Shown here: piece after piece, positions 8,992 through 19,403 of the stretch
Layout of the letters: the number at the start of each line of letters is the position of its first letter
How positions within the stretch are numbered: position 1 is the stretch's first letter
NCBI RefSeq assembly: GCF_002831585.1
Contig: NZ_CP025113.1
Span: 1,302,001 to 1,366,000, forward strand
Direction: 5' to 3'
Source of the DNA: Bradyrhizobium sp. SK17
GTDB taxonomy: Bacteria; Pseudomonadota; Alphaproteobacteria; Rhizobiales; Xanthobacteraceae
DNA length: 64,000 bases
Translations under genes and position numbers: made by a program
The notes under the pieces: model-generated
Told to the model about the DNA's origin: nothing
Databases searched by the model: none
Seen by the model: only the letters and a program-made list of their open reading frames with translations

Positions 8992-11286
8992 TCACCAGCG
9001 ATACGTCAGCTTGGCGATCGCCTTCCGACCCTCTGCGTAGAAGCAGCTCGTATTGCCGTAGCAGGCCGCCACGTAACGCGTGTCGGCGAGGTTGGTGACG
9101 TTGAGGGAGAGGCGATAATTGCCCCTGGTGTAGGCGACCAGCGCATCGACGACCGTGGACGCCGGCACCTTGAAGGTGTTGGCCTCGTTGCCGAAGGTCG
9201 ATCCGACATAGCGGACGCCGCCGCCGAACTGAACGCCGGCGAACGCACCGCCCTGAACGGTGTAATCGCCCCACAGCGAGAAGCGGTTGAGCGGCACGGT
9301 GGTCGGCGCCTTGCCGACATTGACCGGATCCTTGGTCACGACCGCATCGACATAGGCGTAGCCGCCGCGGATGTTGACGCCCTCGGCCAGCGTCGCAGTG
9401 CCCTCGAGCTCGACGCCGCGCGACCTGACCTCGCCGGTCTGCTCCGCAAAGTAGGATGGCGGCGCGTAGGTGACGACGTTGGACCGGGTCAGGTCGAAGG
9501 CCGCCAGCGTGATCAGCGCATTGATACCGACCGGCTGGTACTTGACGCCGACTTCGTACTGCACCCCGCTTTCCGGCTTCAGCAGCTCTCCGGCGGAGTT
9601 GATGCTCAGCACCGGCAGGAATGATTCCGAGTAGCTGAAATAGGGCGCGATGCCGTTGTCGAAATTGTACATCACGGCGGCGCGGCCGGTGAACGCCGAG
9701 GCGTCGGTCGACGTCGAGGTCTTCGCGAGGTTGTTGTCGAGGTCCGTGGTGACGAAATCCTGCCGTCCGCCGAGCAGGAACGACAACCGGCCGAGTTTGA
9801 TCTGGTCCTGCAAGTAAAGACCGGCCTGCGACTGCGTAATGCCGGTGTCGTCATACGGTCCGTTGTTGGTCCAGCTGTTGGCGTAGACCGGCGCAAACAC
9901 GTTGATCTTGCCGGTGCTGAAGCTCGAGGCCATGTCGCGGAACGAGGTGTTGCGGTAGTCGATGCCAAACAGCGTGGTGTGGCTCAGCATGCCGGTGACG
10001 AACTTGCCTTGCAGCTGGTTGTCGACCGCGAAGGAATTGATCGTCGAGTTGCCGCCGGCGCCGCCGCGCGACAGCAGGCCCGCGGCTTCGTCGGCCGCCG
10101 ACGCGTAGCCGGCGCCGTAGAAACTCCTCTGCTCGTTGTGCATCCACGAGTAGCGCAGGTTCTGGCGGAAGGTCAGCGCGTCGTTGATGTCGTGCGACAG
10201 CATGTAGCCGACCGAGGTCTGCTCGGTGTCGAACTGATTGAAGCCGGGCTCGCCGACGAACCGCGTGTTCGGAATGAAGCGGCCATTGTTGGCCCAGACC
10301 GTGCCGGACGGCGGCAGGAACTGGAGGCCCCAGCCGGTCCGCTCCTTCTGATAATTCGCCAGGAAGGTGATCGTGGTGTCCTCGTTCGGCTTCACCGTGA
10401 CGGCGGGCGCGATGAAGACCCTGTTGTCCTTGGTGTAATCGACCTGGGTCTCGCCGTCGCGCGCGACGCCGGTCAGGCGCCACAGCACCGTGCCTTCCTT
10501 GTTGGCGCGGCCACCGATATCGAACTCGCCCTGGAAGCGGTTGAAGCTGCCGCCGGACAGCGACACTTCCCCGAATTCACGCGCGGTCGGCAGTTTGCTG
10601 ACATAGTTGAGGATGCCGCCGGTGCCGCTGCCGCCGAACATCGCGGAAGAAGGCCCCTTCAGCACTTCGAGGCGCTCGGCGCCATAGGGATCGAGACCGA
10701 GGAAGTGAACATAGTTGCTGCTCGGCAGCCGCAGCCCGTCGAGATAGAGGCCGGGCATCGTCATGTCGAAGCCGCGGATCTGCAAGCCGCCGAAGCGGGT
10801 ATCCGAGCCGCCATTGACGTCGCCGCTGACGCCCGCGGTGTAGCGCAACGCCGCGCCCACCGATTCCGCACCCTGGTTCCTGACCTGGTCCGTCGTGATC
10901 ACCGAGATCGATTGCGGGGTTTCGATCAGCGGCGTGTCGGTCTTGGTCGCCGTCCCCGAACGCGTGGCAACGAATCCGACCACCGGTCCGCCGGCGCGCT
11001 CGCCGGCACCCGCGACGGATTGCGCCGGCGATTCGGTCGCCGCCTGCTGCGATCGAGCCGCGCGGTTGGTCCGGTTCGCGCGCGTGGTCGTCGCGCGACG
11101 AACCGGCTTTGCATTCGCAGCCGCCGCGCGCTGGCCCGGCGCATCCACGCTTACCGGCGGCAGTTCGGTTTGCGCCTCGGCACGTTCCACCGCGACGCCG
11201 GTTGCCAGGACGGCGGCGGTGCACAGACCGATCGTTCGCAGCAGCGGATGTTGGCGAATGGAATGCGAAGCAAGTCGGTCGATCAC
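8992..11286 (-). CDS. TonB-dependent siderophore receptor
   Basis: This is a 764-residue outer membrane receptor that would import a ferric siderophore using TonB energy. It has a signal sequence (ending near AEAQ), then a linker rich in Ala, Arg and Thr. The plug domain starts around TPQSISVITTDQVRNQGAESV and includes the IRGFDM and LEVLKGPSSAMFGGSGTGGILNYVSK blocks. A beta-barrel follows, ending in YRW with the terminal aromatic residue. The start is GTG at 11286. The PepSY gene follows on the same strand after 28 bp, so an iron uptake operon is likely. I saw no convincing Fur or Irr box upstream. The substrate cannot be named. Confidence 0.9.
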   Translation of the reverse strand: MIDRLASHSIRQHPLLRTIGLCTAAVLATGVAVERAEAQTELPPVSVDAPGQRAAAANAKPVRRATTTRANRTNRAARSQQAATESPAQSVAGAGERAGGPVVGFVATRSGTATKTDTPLIETPQSISVITTDQVRNQGAESVGAALRYTAGVSGDVNGGSDTRFGGLQIRGFDMTMPGLYLDGLRLPSSNYVHFLGLDPYGAERLEVLKGPSSAMFGGSGTGGILNYVSKLPTAREFGEVSLSGGSFNRFQGEFDIGGRANKEGTVLWRLTGVARDGETQVDYTKDNRVFIAPAVTVKPNEDTTITFLANYQKERTGWGLQFLPPSGTVWANNGRFIPNTRFVGEPGFNQFDTEQTSVGYMLSHDINDALTFRQNLRYSWMHNEQRSFYGAGYASAADEAAGLLSRGGAGGNSTINSFAVDNQLQGKFVTGMLSHTTLFGIDYRNTSFRDMASSFSTGKINVFAPVYANSWTNNGPYDDTGITQSQAGLYLQDQIKLGRLSFLLGGRQDFVTTDLDNNLAKTSTSTDASAFTGRAAVMYNFDNGIAPYFSYSESFLPVLSINSAGELLKPESGVQYEVGVKYQPVGINALITLAAFDLTRSNVVTYAPPSYFAEQTGEVRSRGVELEGTATLAEGVNIRGGYAYVDAVVTKDPVNVGKAPTTVPLNRFSLWGDYTVQGGAFAGVQFGGGVRYVGSTFGNEANTFKVPASTVVDALVAYTRGNYRLSLNVTNLADTRYVAACYGNTSCFYAEGRKAIAKLTYRW

Positions 11287-11684
11287 GCGAAGGCGCCCCT
11301 GATGTCAGCCTGAATGGATTTGTGATCCGGCTCTACAGTGCGGGGCGCGCGCGTACAGACCTCGGCGATTGGAATAGATCGAGACTGCGCGCGCAGTCGG
11401 CGTGCGATCGCTGAAACAAAAAGGAAATCGTCGACGTGCTGCGACAATGTGCGCGACAGCGTCGCGCGCGCCGAACGATTCTCTGGGTTGTTGGCAGTGT
11501 AGTTTGCAACTCACGCCAACCGGCGCGCTTCATGCGGCGGGCAATGGCTGCGACATCCGCGCCGGCCGTGGCAGACCGCCGCGCGGTGGATTGGTACCGG
11601 GCGCGCGCCTGACGAATGTTCCTGTAATGTTCTTGCGCTTGTCGCCCGGCTCCGCTACCCTCGCGTGCGGAAGATAGGGGCAGC
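11287..11684. other. Gene-free divergent intergenic region with a 31-nt dyad
   Basis: This separates the leftward TonB receptor from the rightward comM-like gene and must hold both promoters. The main structure is at 11490-11520. GTTGGC, GTG and AGTT pair with AACT, CAC and GCCAAC around a TGC loop, giving 13 pairs with single-base bulges A and T on one side. It could be an operator or a structured leader. No clear -35/-10 pair or iron box was recognised. Confidence 0.5.
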
Positions 11685-13223
11685 ATGGTCCAGCGGGTTT
11701 CCACCGTCGCATTCGAGGGGATCGAGGCCCGCGCGGTCGACGTGCAGGTGCAGGTCGCGCCGGGACTGCCGGCGTTTGCGATCGTCGGCCTGCCCGACAA
11801 GGCGGTGTCGGAGGCGCGCGAGCGGGTGCGCTCGGCGCTGATCGCCTCCGGCCTCGCGCTGCCCGCCCGCCGCATCACCGTCAACCTCGCGCCCGCCGAC
11901 CTGCCCAAGGAAGGCAGCCACTACGACCTGCCGATTGCTCTCGGCCTGATGGCGGCGATCGGCGCGATCCCGCCGGATGCGCTCAGCGGCTTCACCGTGC
12001 TCGGCGAACTCGGGCTCGATGGCTCGATCGCAGCCGTCGCGGGCGTGCTGCCCGCCGCGATCGGCGCCAATTCGCGCGACGAGGGGCTGATCTGCCCGGC
12101 GGCCTGCGGCTCGGAGGCGGCCTGGGCGAGCCCTGACATCCAGATCATCGCGGCCCACTCGCTGATCCAGATCGCCAACCACTTCAAGGGCACGCAGCTG
12201 CTGTGGCGGCCGCAGCCCAAGGTGCATGAGCGCGAGGACGCGCTGCTCGACCTGCGCGACATCAAGGGCCAGGAGAGCGCGAAACGCGCGCTCGAGATCG
12301 CCGCTGCCGGCGGACATCATTTGCTGATGATCGGCTCGCCCGGCGCCGGCAAATCGATGCTGGCCGCGCGATTGCCCTCGATCCTGCCGCCGCTGTCGCC
12401 GTCCGAGCTGCTCGAGGTCTCGATGATCGCCTCCGTCGCCGGCATGATCCGGGACGGCGCGCTGACCGCGCGGCGGCCGTTCCGCAGCCCGCATCATTCC
12501 GCCAGCATGGCCGCGCTGACCGGCGGCGGCATGCGCGCCAAGCCCGGCGAGATCTCGCTCGCGCATCAGGGCGTGCTGTTCCTCGACGAACTGCCGGAGT
12601 TCGACCCGCGCGTGCTGGATTCGCTGCGCCAGCCGCTGGAGAACGGCGAGGTCGCGGTGAGCCGCGCCAACCATCGCGTCACCTATCCGGCGCGCTTCAT
12701 GTTGGTCGCGGCGATGAACCCGTGCCGCTGCGGCCACGCCTATGAGCCCGGCTATTCCTGCAAGCGCGCACCCGTCGACCGCTGCACCGCCGACTACCAG
12801 ATGCGGATCTCCGGCCCGCTGATGGACCGCATCGATCTCAGGATCGAGGTGCCGGCCGTGACCGCGGCGGACCTGATCCTGCCGCCGCCCGCGGAGGGAT
12901 CGGCCGAGGTCGCCAAGCGCGTCGCGGCCGCGCGCGACATCCAGCTCGCGCGCTATGCCGCGGCCGGCATGCCGCAGGTCCGCACCAATGCGGAGGCGCC
13001 GAGCTCGCTGCTCGAGACCATCGCGCAGCCCGATGCGCACGGCCAGAAGCTGCTGCGCGAAGCCGCCGACACCATGCGCCTCACTGCGCGCGGTTATCAC
13101 CGTGTGCTGCGGGTGGCGCGCACGCTCGCCGATCTCGACGGCGCGGATGCGATCGGCCGGCTGCATCTCGCCGAGGCGCTGTCCTATCGTGCATTGGCCG
13201 ACGACCTGCGTCGCGCGGCGTGA
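11685..13223 (+). CDS. comM: YifB/ComM family Mg-chelatase-like AAA+ ATPase
   Basis: This 512-residue protein has the family order: N-terminal domain (AFEGIEARAVDVQVQVAPGLPAFAIVGLPDKAV), a central AAA+ module, and a C-terminal Mg-chelatase-like domain. Walker A is GSPGAGKS and Walker B is VLFLDELPEF. Cysteines in MNPCRCGH and YSCKRAPVDRC lie in the second half. In competent bacteria ComM is a branch-migration helicase in natural transformation; in non-competent ones the role is less clear. The start ATG at 11685 follows GGGGCAGC. The gene stands alone, divergent from the TonB receptor. Confidence 0.9.
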   Translation: MVQRVSTVAFEGIEARAVDVQVQVAPGLPAFAIVGLPDKAVSEARERVRSALIASGLALPARRITVNLAPADLPKEGSHYDLPIALGLMAAIGAIPPDALSGFTVLGELGLDGSIAAVAGVLPAAIGANSRDEGLICPAACGSEAAWASPDIQIIAAHSLIQIANHFKGTQLLWRPQPKVHEREDALLDLRDIKGQESAKRALEIAAAGGHHLLMIGSPGAGKSMLAARLPSILPPLSPSELLEVSMIASVAGMIRDGALTARRPFRSPHHSASMAALTGGGMRAKPGEISLAHQGVLFLDELPEFDPRVLDSLRQPLENGEVAVSRANHRVTYPARFMLVAAMNPCRCGHAYEPGYSCKRAPVDRCTADYQMRISGPLMDRIDLRIEVPAVTAADLILPPPAEGSAEVAKRVAAARDIQLARYAAAGMPQVRTNAEAPSSLLETIAQPDAHGQKLLREAADTMRLTARGYHRVLRVARTLADLDGADAIGRLHLAEALSYRALADDLRRAA

Positions 13224-13396
13224 AGCGGTCGTTGACCGGCGACGCGGGCAGCGGTCCACCGAGTGAGAGCAGGTCAGTCCTGTCGCGATTCGCGCCGCAA
13301 TCGCCGCCGTCAACCCCGCGGTAACGAGTTTTGTTTACGCTCCGCAAACCATAAGCACCGCGATCCGCGGGACGCTTGGGTCGAGCGAGTTGTGTC

Positions 13397-13915
13397 ATGT
13401 TGCGTATGAAGGTTTTGGCCTCGGTGGTCCCCCTTGCCGTGGCCGCGGTGCTTACCCATGCGGAGTTGCTGCCGGGTCCCCGGCCCTGCATCGAGGTCGG
13501 CGGTGCGGCGATGCAGATCGCATCGGTGCCCTGGCAGGCCCAGCTTCACGTCAGCTTCACCGACGATCCGAGCCTTGCCACCGTCCGGGTCCGGATTGCC
13601 GACAGCGCTGATGCCGCCGACTTCACCGTGATCGACGACATCGACGATGCCGAGGCCGGCGCCTGCGAGAGCAACACGGTGCCGCAGCTGATCGGGATTT
13701 CCAGCGAGCCGACCGCAACTGGTCCGGTGATCTATCTTTCGCATGACGGTCCGTTCGACTACCGCGTCTACGTGCAGTCGAAGACGTTCTCGGCGCGCGA
13801 TGCCGCGGCCCTGATCGTCAGCGCCCGCGGCGGCCATCGCCGCCTCGAGGCCGCTGCGATCGAGCCCGACGCGCATGTCCCGAACCGGCTCGTGGCGGAG
13901 TTAACCTCGCGCTAA
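13397..13915 (+). CDS. Small secreted protein of unknown function
   Basis: I do not recognise the family. The 172-residue product starts with a signal peptide (MLRMKVLASVVPLAVAAVLTHA), so it is probably periplasmic. The mature part is acidic, with a DDIDDAEAG stretch, two cysteines (PCIEV and ACESN) that could form a disulphide, and a final basic helix. ATG at 13397 or 13406 could be used. The next gene, a membrane-bound hybrid histidine kinase, starts 52 bp downstream on the same strand, so the protein could be its partner, but nothing in the sequence proves that. Confidence 0.7.
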   Translation: MLRMKVLASVVPLAVAAVLTHAELLPGPRPCIEVGGAAMQIASVPWQAQLHVSFTDDPSLATVRVRIADSADAADFTVIDDIDDAEAGACESNTVPQLIGISSEPTATGPVIYLSHDGPFDYRVYVQSKTFSARDAAALIVSARGGHRRLEAAAIEPDAHVPNRLVAELTSR

Positions 13916-13967
13916 CCCTGTTGTCAGGGCAACGCGAAACGGCCACCAACTTCAAGCACTTTGCAAG

Positions 13968-16304
13968 GTGACCGACGCATTTTCATCGGCGAATCTCGCT
14001 GTCTCAGGGCCACGATTGATGGGGCGTTTCTTCCGGATCAAGTTGCGCCTTCGCCGCTTCCTGCGGCGCCACTCCTGGGTCGCGACGATCATCCGTTCCT
14101 TCACGATCTTCTCCATCGCGTTTGGCGGCGCGTTCGGATTCATCTCGGGCGCGCTCTCGCAACAGAGCGGCTACGATCCCAACGCCTTCGCGATCGGCGT
14201 CAGCTTCCTGTTCGCGCTCGCCTGCCTCTGGATCGTGACGCTCGGCATCCGCCTGCGGCTGATGCGCGCGCGGTTGCGCACCATCGCCCAGCACAATGAA
14301 GCGATGGCCGACCGCAATTGGGAATTGCAGGAGGCGGAGCAGCGCGCCAGCACGCTGTTCGAGGCCCAGGACGACGTCATCGTGCTGCGCGATCTCGACG
14401 GCCTGATCACCTACGCCAACGACGCCTATTGCGAGCTGGCACAGCTCTCCCGCAGCGAATTGATCGGCAGCACCGCGACGCTCAAGGTGCTCGAACATGG
14501 CGACACCGCGCTCGAATCCAACGGCACGCGGGTCTACGACCAGAAGATCGACGGACCGCTCGGGCCGCGCTGGATCGCCTGGCGCGAAGGCCTGGTGCGC
14601 AACGATGCCGGCGCGCCGGCGGAGATGCAGAGCGTCGGCCGCGACGTCACCGACCGCACCGAGAGCGAACGCGCGCTGGCTGAGGCGCGCGATCAGGCCG
14701 ACGCCGCCAACCGCGCCAAGTCGCGCTTCCTCGCGATGGCGAGCCACGAGATCCGCACCCCGCTGAACGGCATCATCGGCATGAGCGGCCTGCTGATGGA
14801 TACCCAGCTGACGCCGGAGCAGACGACCTATGTCAAGGCGGTCAAGACCTCGGGCGACGCACTGCTGGCGCTGATCGAGGAGCTGCTCGACTATTCCAAG
14901 ATCGAGGCCGGCAAGATCGATCTCGAGCACCGCGCCTTCGCGCTGTCCGGCCTGATCGAGGACATCACCGAGCTGCTGGCGCCGCGCGCGCAGGCCAAGG
15001 GCATCGAGATCGCCGCCTATGTCGACGAGCGGCTGCCGCTGCAAGTGACCGGCGACGCGGCACGGCTGCGCCAGGTGCTGCTCAATCTCGCCGGCAACGC
15101 CATCAAGTTCACCGCCACCGGCGGCGTGGCACTGATCGTCGAGCCCGGGATCTGGCCGAACGAGATCAGTTTCCTGGTTCGCGACACCGGCATCGGCATC
15201 GCACCCGAAGCGCAGCAGCGCATCTTCCGCGAATTCGAGCAGGCCGACGATCGCATCGCGCGCAGCTATGGCGGCACCGGCCTCGGCCTCTCGATCAGCG
15301 ACCGCATCGTCAAGCGGATGGGCGGCCGGATCGGGCTGGCGAGCACGCCGGGCGCGGGCTCGACCTTCGAGGTGTCGATCCCGCTCGCCGCCGCCGATCC
15401 CGGCGAGACCAACGGTTTCACCGCACCCGATCTCGCCGGCCAGTCGATCATGCTGGTTGCGCCGCAGAGCATCGAGGCCTCGCTGATCTCGCGACGGTTG
15501 CAGCGCTGGGGCGCCCAGACCTGCATCGTCTCGGATGCCAACGTCGCCGAGGCGCTGCTGCCGGAGCGGAGCTGGCACGCGGTCCTGATCGACCACACGC
15601 TCGGCACGGCGGCGCTGGAAACGCTTGCCAGCGCCGCCCGCATCCACGCCGCCCATCGCATCGTGATGGTCACGCCGGCGACGCGGCAGGACCTCTCGGC
15701 CTCCGGGACGACCATGCTCACCGGCTATCTGGTCAAGCCGTTGCGCGCGTCGTCGCTCGCCGCGCGCCTGACCGCGTCACCCGAGATCGCCGCGCCAAGC
15801 CTCGCGATGCCAGGCGTTCTAACGCCAAACCTTGAGATCGAGGCCGAGTCAACGCCCACTGCGCCGGCATCCGCGCCGCCGGACAAGGGGCTTTCGATCC
15901 TGGTCGCCGAAGACAACGAGATCAACGCGCTCTTGATGCGCTCGCTGCTCACCCGGCTCGGCCACGACGTGGTCATCACCACCAATGGCGAGCAGGCAAT
16001 GGAATCCTGGCTTTCGGCGACGTCGGCGGGCACGCCCTATGATCTCGTGCTGATGGATATCCAGATGCCGCGCCTCAACGGCATCGAGACCACCAAGCAG
16101 ATCCGCGCCCACGAGTCCGGCGGGCTGTCGGGCCAGTCCGTCCGCCGGACGCCGATCCTGGCCTTGACCGCGAACACGCTGGTGGAGGACCGCTATGCCT
16201 GCTTCGAAGCCGGCATGGATGGTTTTTTGATCAAACCGCTCGACCGCGAGAAGCTGGAAGAAGCGCTCGCGACGCTGGCCGCTGCACGGCATATCGCGGC
16301 GTAG
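13968..16304 (+). CDS. Hybrid sensor histidine kinase/response regulator
   Basis: This is a 778-residue inner membrane sensor. In order it has two membrane helices (residues about 38-62 and 73-95), a coiled segment, a PAS domain (about 125-230) and a HisKA domain with phospho-acceptor His260 in [11 protein letters not shown]. The HATPase domain follows, with N-box NLAGNAIKF (373-381), G1 DTGIG (406-410) and G2 GGTGLGL (435-441). There are two receiver-like domains. The first (about 472-590) lacks the usual acidic pair at its start and looks degenerate. The second (about 640-770) keeps AEDN and the acceptor Asp in LMDIQMP. The GTG start at 13968 is favoured over an ATG at 14019. No cognate response regulator lies next to it. 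Confidence 0.9.
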   Translation: MTDAFSSANLAVSGPRLMGRFFRIKLRLRRFLRRHSWVATIIRSFTIFSIAFGGAFGFISGALSQQSGYDPNAFAIGVSFLFALACLWIVTLGIRLRLMRARLRTIAQHNEAMADRNWELQEAEQRASTLFEAQDDVIVLRDLDGLITYANDAYCELAQLSRSELIGSTATLKVLEHGDTALESNGTRVYDQKIDGPLGPRWIAWREGLVRNDAGAPAEMQSVGRDVTDRTESERALAEARDQADAANRAKSRFLAMASHEIRTPLNGIIGMSGLLMDTQLTPEQTTYVKAVKTSGDALLALIEELLDYSKIEAGKIDLEHRAFALSGLIEDITELLAPRAQAKGIEIAAYVDERLPLQVTGDAARLRQVLLNLAGNAIKFTATGGVALIVEPGIWPNEISFLVRDTGIGIAPEAQQRIFREFEQADDRIARSYGGTGLGLSISDRIVKRMGGRIGLASTPGAGSTFEVSIPLAAADPGETNGFTAPDLAGQSIMLVAPQSIEASLISRRLQRWGAQTCIVSDANVAEALLPERSWHAVLIDHTLGTAALETLASAARIHAAHRIVMVTPATRQDLSASGTTMLTGYLVKPLRASSLAARLTASPEIAAPSLAMPGVLTPNLEIEAESTPTAPASAPPDKGLSILVAEDNEINALLMRSLLTRLGHDVVITTNGEQAMESWLSATSAGTPYDLVLMDIQMPRLNGIETTKQIRAHESGGLSGQSVRRTPILALTANTLVEDRYACFEAGMDGFLIKPLDREKLEEALATLAAARHIAA

Positions 16305-16318
16305 GCCGCAAACTCCGT

Positions 16319-16437
16319 GTCGTCCCGGCGAAGGCCGGGACCCATAACCACCGAATTCGGTTTTGCGACGCGCTGTGGCCACAGCCTGCGAATCGCAAAC
16401 GGCTGTGGTTATGGGTCCCCGCATTCGCGGGGACGAC
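16319..16437. repeat. Palindromic intergenic repeat, family A copy 1
   Basis: The element is bounded by GTCGTCCCGGCGAAGGCCGG at the left and by GGGTCCCCGCATTCGCGGGG followed by ACGAC at the right. These form a long imperfect inverted repeat between the kinase and coaA, whose genes converge here. The same unit recurs at 24498-24619 and 51884-52009. The core carries a second dyad (AACCACCGAA...CTGTGGTT). Confidence 0.8.
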
Positions 16438-16470
16438 AGCCGTGATGTGGCAAGCTTGAGTGGCGAACAA

Positions 16471-17427
16471 TTACAGCCGCCGCAAGGCGACCGATTGCAC
16501 CACGTGATCGGCGCCCTTCTTCAGGATCAGGGTGGCGCGCGGACGGGTCGGCAGGATGTTGTCCTCGAGATTGGCGAGGTTGGTGCGCTCCCAGATCGCG
16601 ATCGCGGTCGCGGTGGCTTCCTCGTCCGACAACAGCGCATAGCGGTGGAAGTAGGAGCGGGGGTCGGTGAACGCGGTGTCACGCAGCGCCAGGAAGCGCT
16701 TGATGTACCAGTTGCGCAGCACCGCCTCGTCGGCGTCGATATAGACCGAGAAATCGAAGAAGTCGGACACGAACGGCACCGCCTTGCCGTCGCGCGGCAG
16801 CCGCCCGGTTTGCAGCACGTTGACGCCCTCGACGATCAGGATGTCCGGCTGGTCGATCTCGACCCACTTGTTCGGCACGATGTCGTAGGTCAGATGCGAA
16901 TAGACCGGCGCGCGCACGCGGCGCCGTCCGGCCTTGATGTCGCTGAGGAACGACAGCAGCGTCGGCAGGTCGTAGCTTTCCGGAAAACCCTTCTTCTGCA
17001 TGATGCCCTGGCGCTCGAGCACCGCATTGGGAAACAGGAAGCCGTCGGTCGTGATCAGGTCGACCTTCGGCCGCGGCGACCAGCGCGCCAAGAGCGCCTG
17101 CAACACGCGGGCCGTGGTCGACTTGCCGACCGCAACCGAGCCGGCGACGCCGACGATATAGGGCATCTTGCGGTCGCGGATGTTGAGGAACTGGCGCTGC
17201 GAATAATACAGCCGCTGGGTGGCATCGACATAGATCGAAAGCAGCCGCGACAGCGGCAGGTAGATGTCCTCGACCTCCTGCAAATCGAGGCGGTCATGCA
17301 TCGAACGCAGGCGATCGAATTCGCCCGGCTCAAGCGTCATCGGCGTATCGTCGCGCAGATGCGACCATTGCTGGCGCGTGAAGGTGCGGTAGGGATTGTA
17401 TTGCTGATCTGGTGCCCGGATGTCCAT
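16471..17427 (-). CDS. coaA: Pantothenate kinase, type I
   Basis: This enzyme phosphorylates pantothenate in the first step of coenzyme A synthesis. The 318-residue protein has the bacterial type I length. It carries the P-loop [12 protein letters not shown] (near residues 94-105), the [11 protein letters not shown] block and [14 protein letters not shown]. The N-terminal [12 protein letters not shown] and [15 protein letters not shown] segments also fit. It lies 16 bp after hisE on the same strand. This his-coaA arrangement is common in rhizobia, so it is likely the last gene of a his-containing transcript. Confidence 0.95.
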   Translation of the reverse strand: MDIRAPDQQYNPYRTFTRQQWSHLRDDTPMTLEPGEFDRLRSMHDRLDLQEVEDIYLPLSRLLSIYVDATQRLYYSQRQFLNIRDRKMPYIVGVAGSVAVGKSTTARVLQALLARWSPRPKVDLITTDGFLFPNAVLERQGIMQKKGFPESYDLPTLLSFLSDIKAGRRRVRAPVYSHLTYDIVPNKWVEIDQPDILIVEGVNVLQTGRLPRDGKAVPFVSDFFDFSVYIDADEAVLRNWYIKRFLALRDTAFTDPRSYFHRYALLSDEEATATAIAIWERTNLANLEDNILPTRPRATLILKKGADHVVQSVALRRL

Positions 17428-17443
17428 GAGGCCCTCCCCGTGA

Positions 17444-17767
17444 TCAATCGCGCTTGCGCGATGCCTTCTCTTCCAGTCCGGACATCACGGTGCGCTTCTC
17501 CAGCGCAGCCTCGACATCCTCCAGCTTCACGCCACGTGATTTCAACAGAACCAGCAGGTGAAACACCAGATCGGCGCTTTCGGCGATCAGATGATCGCGG
17601 TCATTCTCGACCGCGGCGATCACGGTCTCGACCGCCTCCTCGCCCAATTTCTTGGCGCAATGCTCCGCGCCCTTGTCGAGCAGCTTGCGGGTATAGGACG
17701 CCTCGCCGCCCGTTGCAGCGCGGGCGTCGATGGTGGCGGCCAGATCGTGGATCGTGAAACGCGACAT
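17444..17767 (-). CDS. hisE: Phosphoribosyl-ATP diphosphatase
   Basis: This is the second enzyme of histidine synthesis, converting phosphoribosyl-ATP to phosphoribosyl-AMP. The 107-residue product is the stand-alone HisE form (no HisI fused). It has the MazG-like helical motifs [13 protein letters not shown] and [16 protein letters not shown] that hold the metal-binding acidic residues. The ATG at 17767 is preferred over the TTG one codon upstream. It lies 109 bp after hisF and 16 bp before coaA. Confidence 0.94.
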   Translation of the reverse strand: MSRFTIHDLAATIDARAATGGEASYTRKLLDKGAEHCAKKLGEEAVETVIAAVENDRDHLIAESADLVFHLLVLLKSRGVKLEDVEAALEKRTVMSGLEEKASRKRD

Positions 17768-17876
17768 CAACTCAACTCAAGCATGCGCACCGGCACTGCT
17801 GTTGTGCCATCCCTGCGTTGGGACTTAGCATTTTTGTGACAAGGAGTCCCAGATCACTGTGTTTCCGAACCACGCG

Positions 17877-18653
17877 CTACGGATCGAGGCGCATCGGCAA
17901 ACCGGCGCGCACCATGTGATCCTTGGCCTGGCGAATGGTAAATTCCCCGAAGTGGAAGATCGACGCCGCCAGCACGCCGGTGGCATGGCCCTCGCGGACG
18001 CCATCCACCAGATGATCGAGATTACCGACGCCGCCCGACGCGATAACCGGTACAGGGACACTGTCCGCGATCTGGCGGGTCAGCGGCAGGTCAAAGCCCT
18101 GCCGCGTGCCGTCCCGATCCATCGAGGTCAGCAGGATCTCTCCGGCGCCGAGCGCGACGACCTCCTGGGCATATTCGATGGCGTCGATCCCGGTGGCATT
18201 TCGTCCACCATGGGTGAAGATCTCCCAGCGGTCCGAGCCACCGGCGCGCTTGACCCGCTTGGCGTCGATCGCAACCACGATGCATTGCTCGCCGAACTTC
18301 TCGGCAGCTTCCTTGACGAACTCGCGCCGGCTGACCGCCGCCGAATTGATCGAGACCTTGTCCGCGCCGTAGCGCAGCAGGGTCTTGATGTCGTCGACGG
18401 TGCGGACGCCGCCGCCGACCGTCAGCGGCATGAAGCAGGCTTCCGCGGTCCGCCGCACCACGTCGAGGATGATGCCGCGGTTCTCATGCGTGGCGGTGAT
18501 GTCGAGGAAGGTGAGCTCGTCGGCGCCGGCGGCGTCATAGGCGATCGCGGCCTCGACCGGATCGCCGGCGTCGCGCAGGTCGACGAAGTTGACGCCCTTG
18601 ACCACGCGCCCGTCCTTGACGTCGAGGCAGGGGATCACGCGAACCTTGAACAT
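17877..18653 (-). CDS. hisF: Imidazole glycerol phosphate synthase, cyclase subunit
   Basis: With HisH this makes imidazole glycerol phosphate and AICAR from PRFAR. The 258-residue TIM barrel starts with [18 protein letters not shown], which holds the catalytic Asp. It contains [13 protein letters not shown] and ends with [13 protein letters not shown], the second phosphate site. The second catalytic Asp lies in [10 protein letters not shown]. It follows hisA by 9 bp. All expected motifs are intact. Confidence 0.97.
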   Translation of the reverse strand: MFKVRVIPCLDVKDGRVVKGVNFVDLRDAGDPVEAAIAYDAAGADELTFLDITATHENRGIILDVVRRTAEACFMPLTVGGGVRTVDDIKTLLRYGADKVSINSAAVSRREFVKEAAEKFGEQCIVVAIDAKRVKRAGGSDRWEIFTHGGRNATGIDAIEYAQEVVALGAGEILLTSMDRDGTRQGFDLPLTRQIADSVPVPVIASGGVGNLDHLVDGVREGHATGVLAASIFHFGEFTIRQAKDHMVRAGLPMRLDP

Positions 18654-18662
18654 GGTTTCCTC

Positions 18663-19403
18663 CTAGGCCGCGGTTCGTGCGCTCTTGATCAGCGTCAGCG
18701 CGGCGGCGGGATCGAGCCGCCCGTCATACAAAGCCCTGCCGACGATCGCGCCGGCAAGCTTGTTCGCACGCGGCTCCAGCAGCGCCTTGACGTCGTCGAT
18801 CGAGGCAAAGCCGCCTGAGGCGATCACCGGAATCGAGATGCGATCGGCGAGCGCGATGGTCGCATCGAGGTTGAGGCCCTTGAGCAGGCCGTCGCGCGCG
18901 ATATCGGTGAAGATGATCGCGGCAACGCCGGCATCCTCGAATCGCTGCGCGATCTCGAGCGCGGTGACATGGGAGGTCTCGGCCCAGCCTTCGACCGCGA
19001 CCTTGCCGTCGCGGGCATCGAGGCCCACGGCGACGCGGCCGGGGAATGTCTTCGCCGCGCCCTTCACGAGTTCCGGATCGCGCACCGCCGCGGTCCCGAT
19101 GATGACGCGCGTGATGCCCTTGCCGAGCCAGGCCTCGATGGTCGCGAGGTCGCGGATGCCGCCGCCGAGCTGCACCGGCATGGTGACGGCCTTCAGCATC
19201 GCCTCAACCGCATGAGCGTTCATCGGCTTGCCGGCGAACGCCCCGTCGAGATCGACCACGTGGAGATATTCGAAGCCCTGCGCGGCGAAGCTCCTGGCCT
19301 GCGCCGCCGGATCGAGATTGAACACGGTGGCGCGCGCCATGTCGCCCTGCTCCAGGCGCACGCACTGGCCGTTCTTCAGATCAACCGCTGGAAAGAGAAT
19401 CAC
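18663..19403 (-). CDS. hisA: ProFAR isomerase
   Basis: This is the TIM-barrel isomerase converting ProFAR to PRFAR. It is 246 residues from the GTG at 19403, which overlaps the hisH stop in a GTGA arrangement. A GTG three codons further up (19412) is possible, but the shorter start gives the standard [16 protein letters not shown] beginning. The two phosphate-binding repeats [14 protein letters not shown] and [13 protein letters not shown] and the catalytic Asp residues ([12 protein letters not shown]) are present. It is translationally coupled to hisH. Confidence 0.96.
   Translation of the reverse strand: MILFPAVDLKNGQCVRLEQGDMARATVFNLDPAAQARSFAAQGFEYLHVVDLDGAFAGKPMNAHAVEAMLKAVTMPVQLGGGIRDLATIEAWLGKGITRVIIGTAAVRDPELVKGAAKTFPGRVAVGLDARDGKVAVEGWAETSHVTALEIAQRFEDAGVAAIIFTDIARDGLLKGLNLDATIALADRISIPVIASGGFASIDDVKALLEPRANKLAGAIVGRALYDGRLDPAAALTLIKSARTAA

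Noticed and set aside
11287..11684. Fur or Irr box ahead of the TonB receptor
   Set aside because: Looked for ICE-type TTTAGAA...TTCTAAA and Fur-type repeats; none was convincing.
16363..17757. 464-residue open frame opposite coaA and hisE
   Set aside because: Shadow of two well-supported genes; Arg/Asp/Gln-rich, low-complexity translation with no motif.
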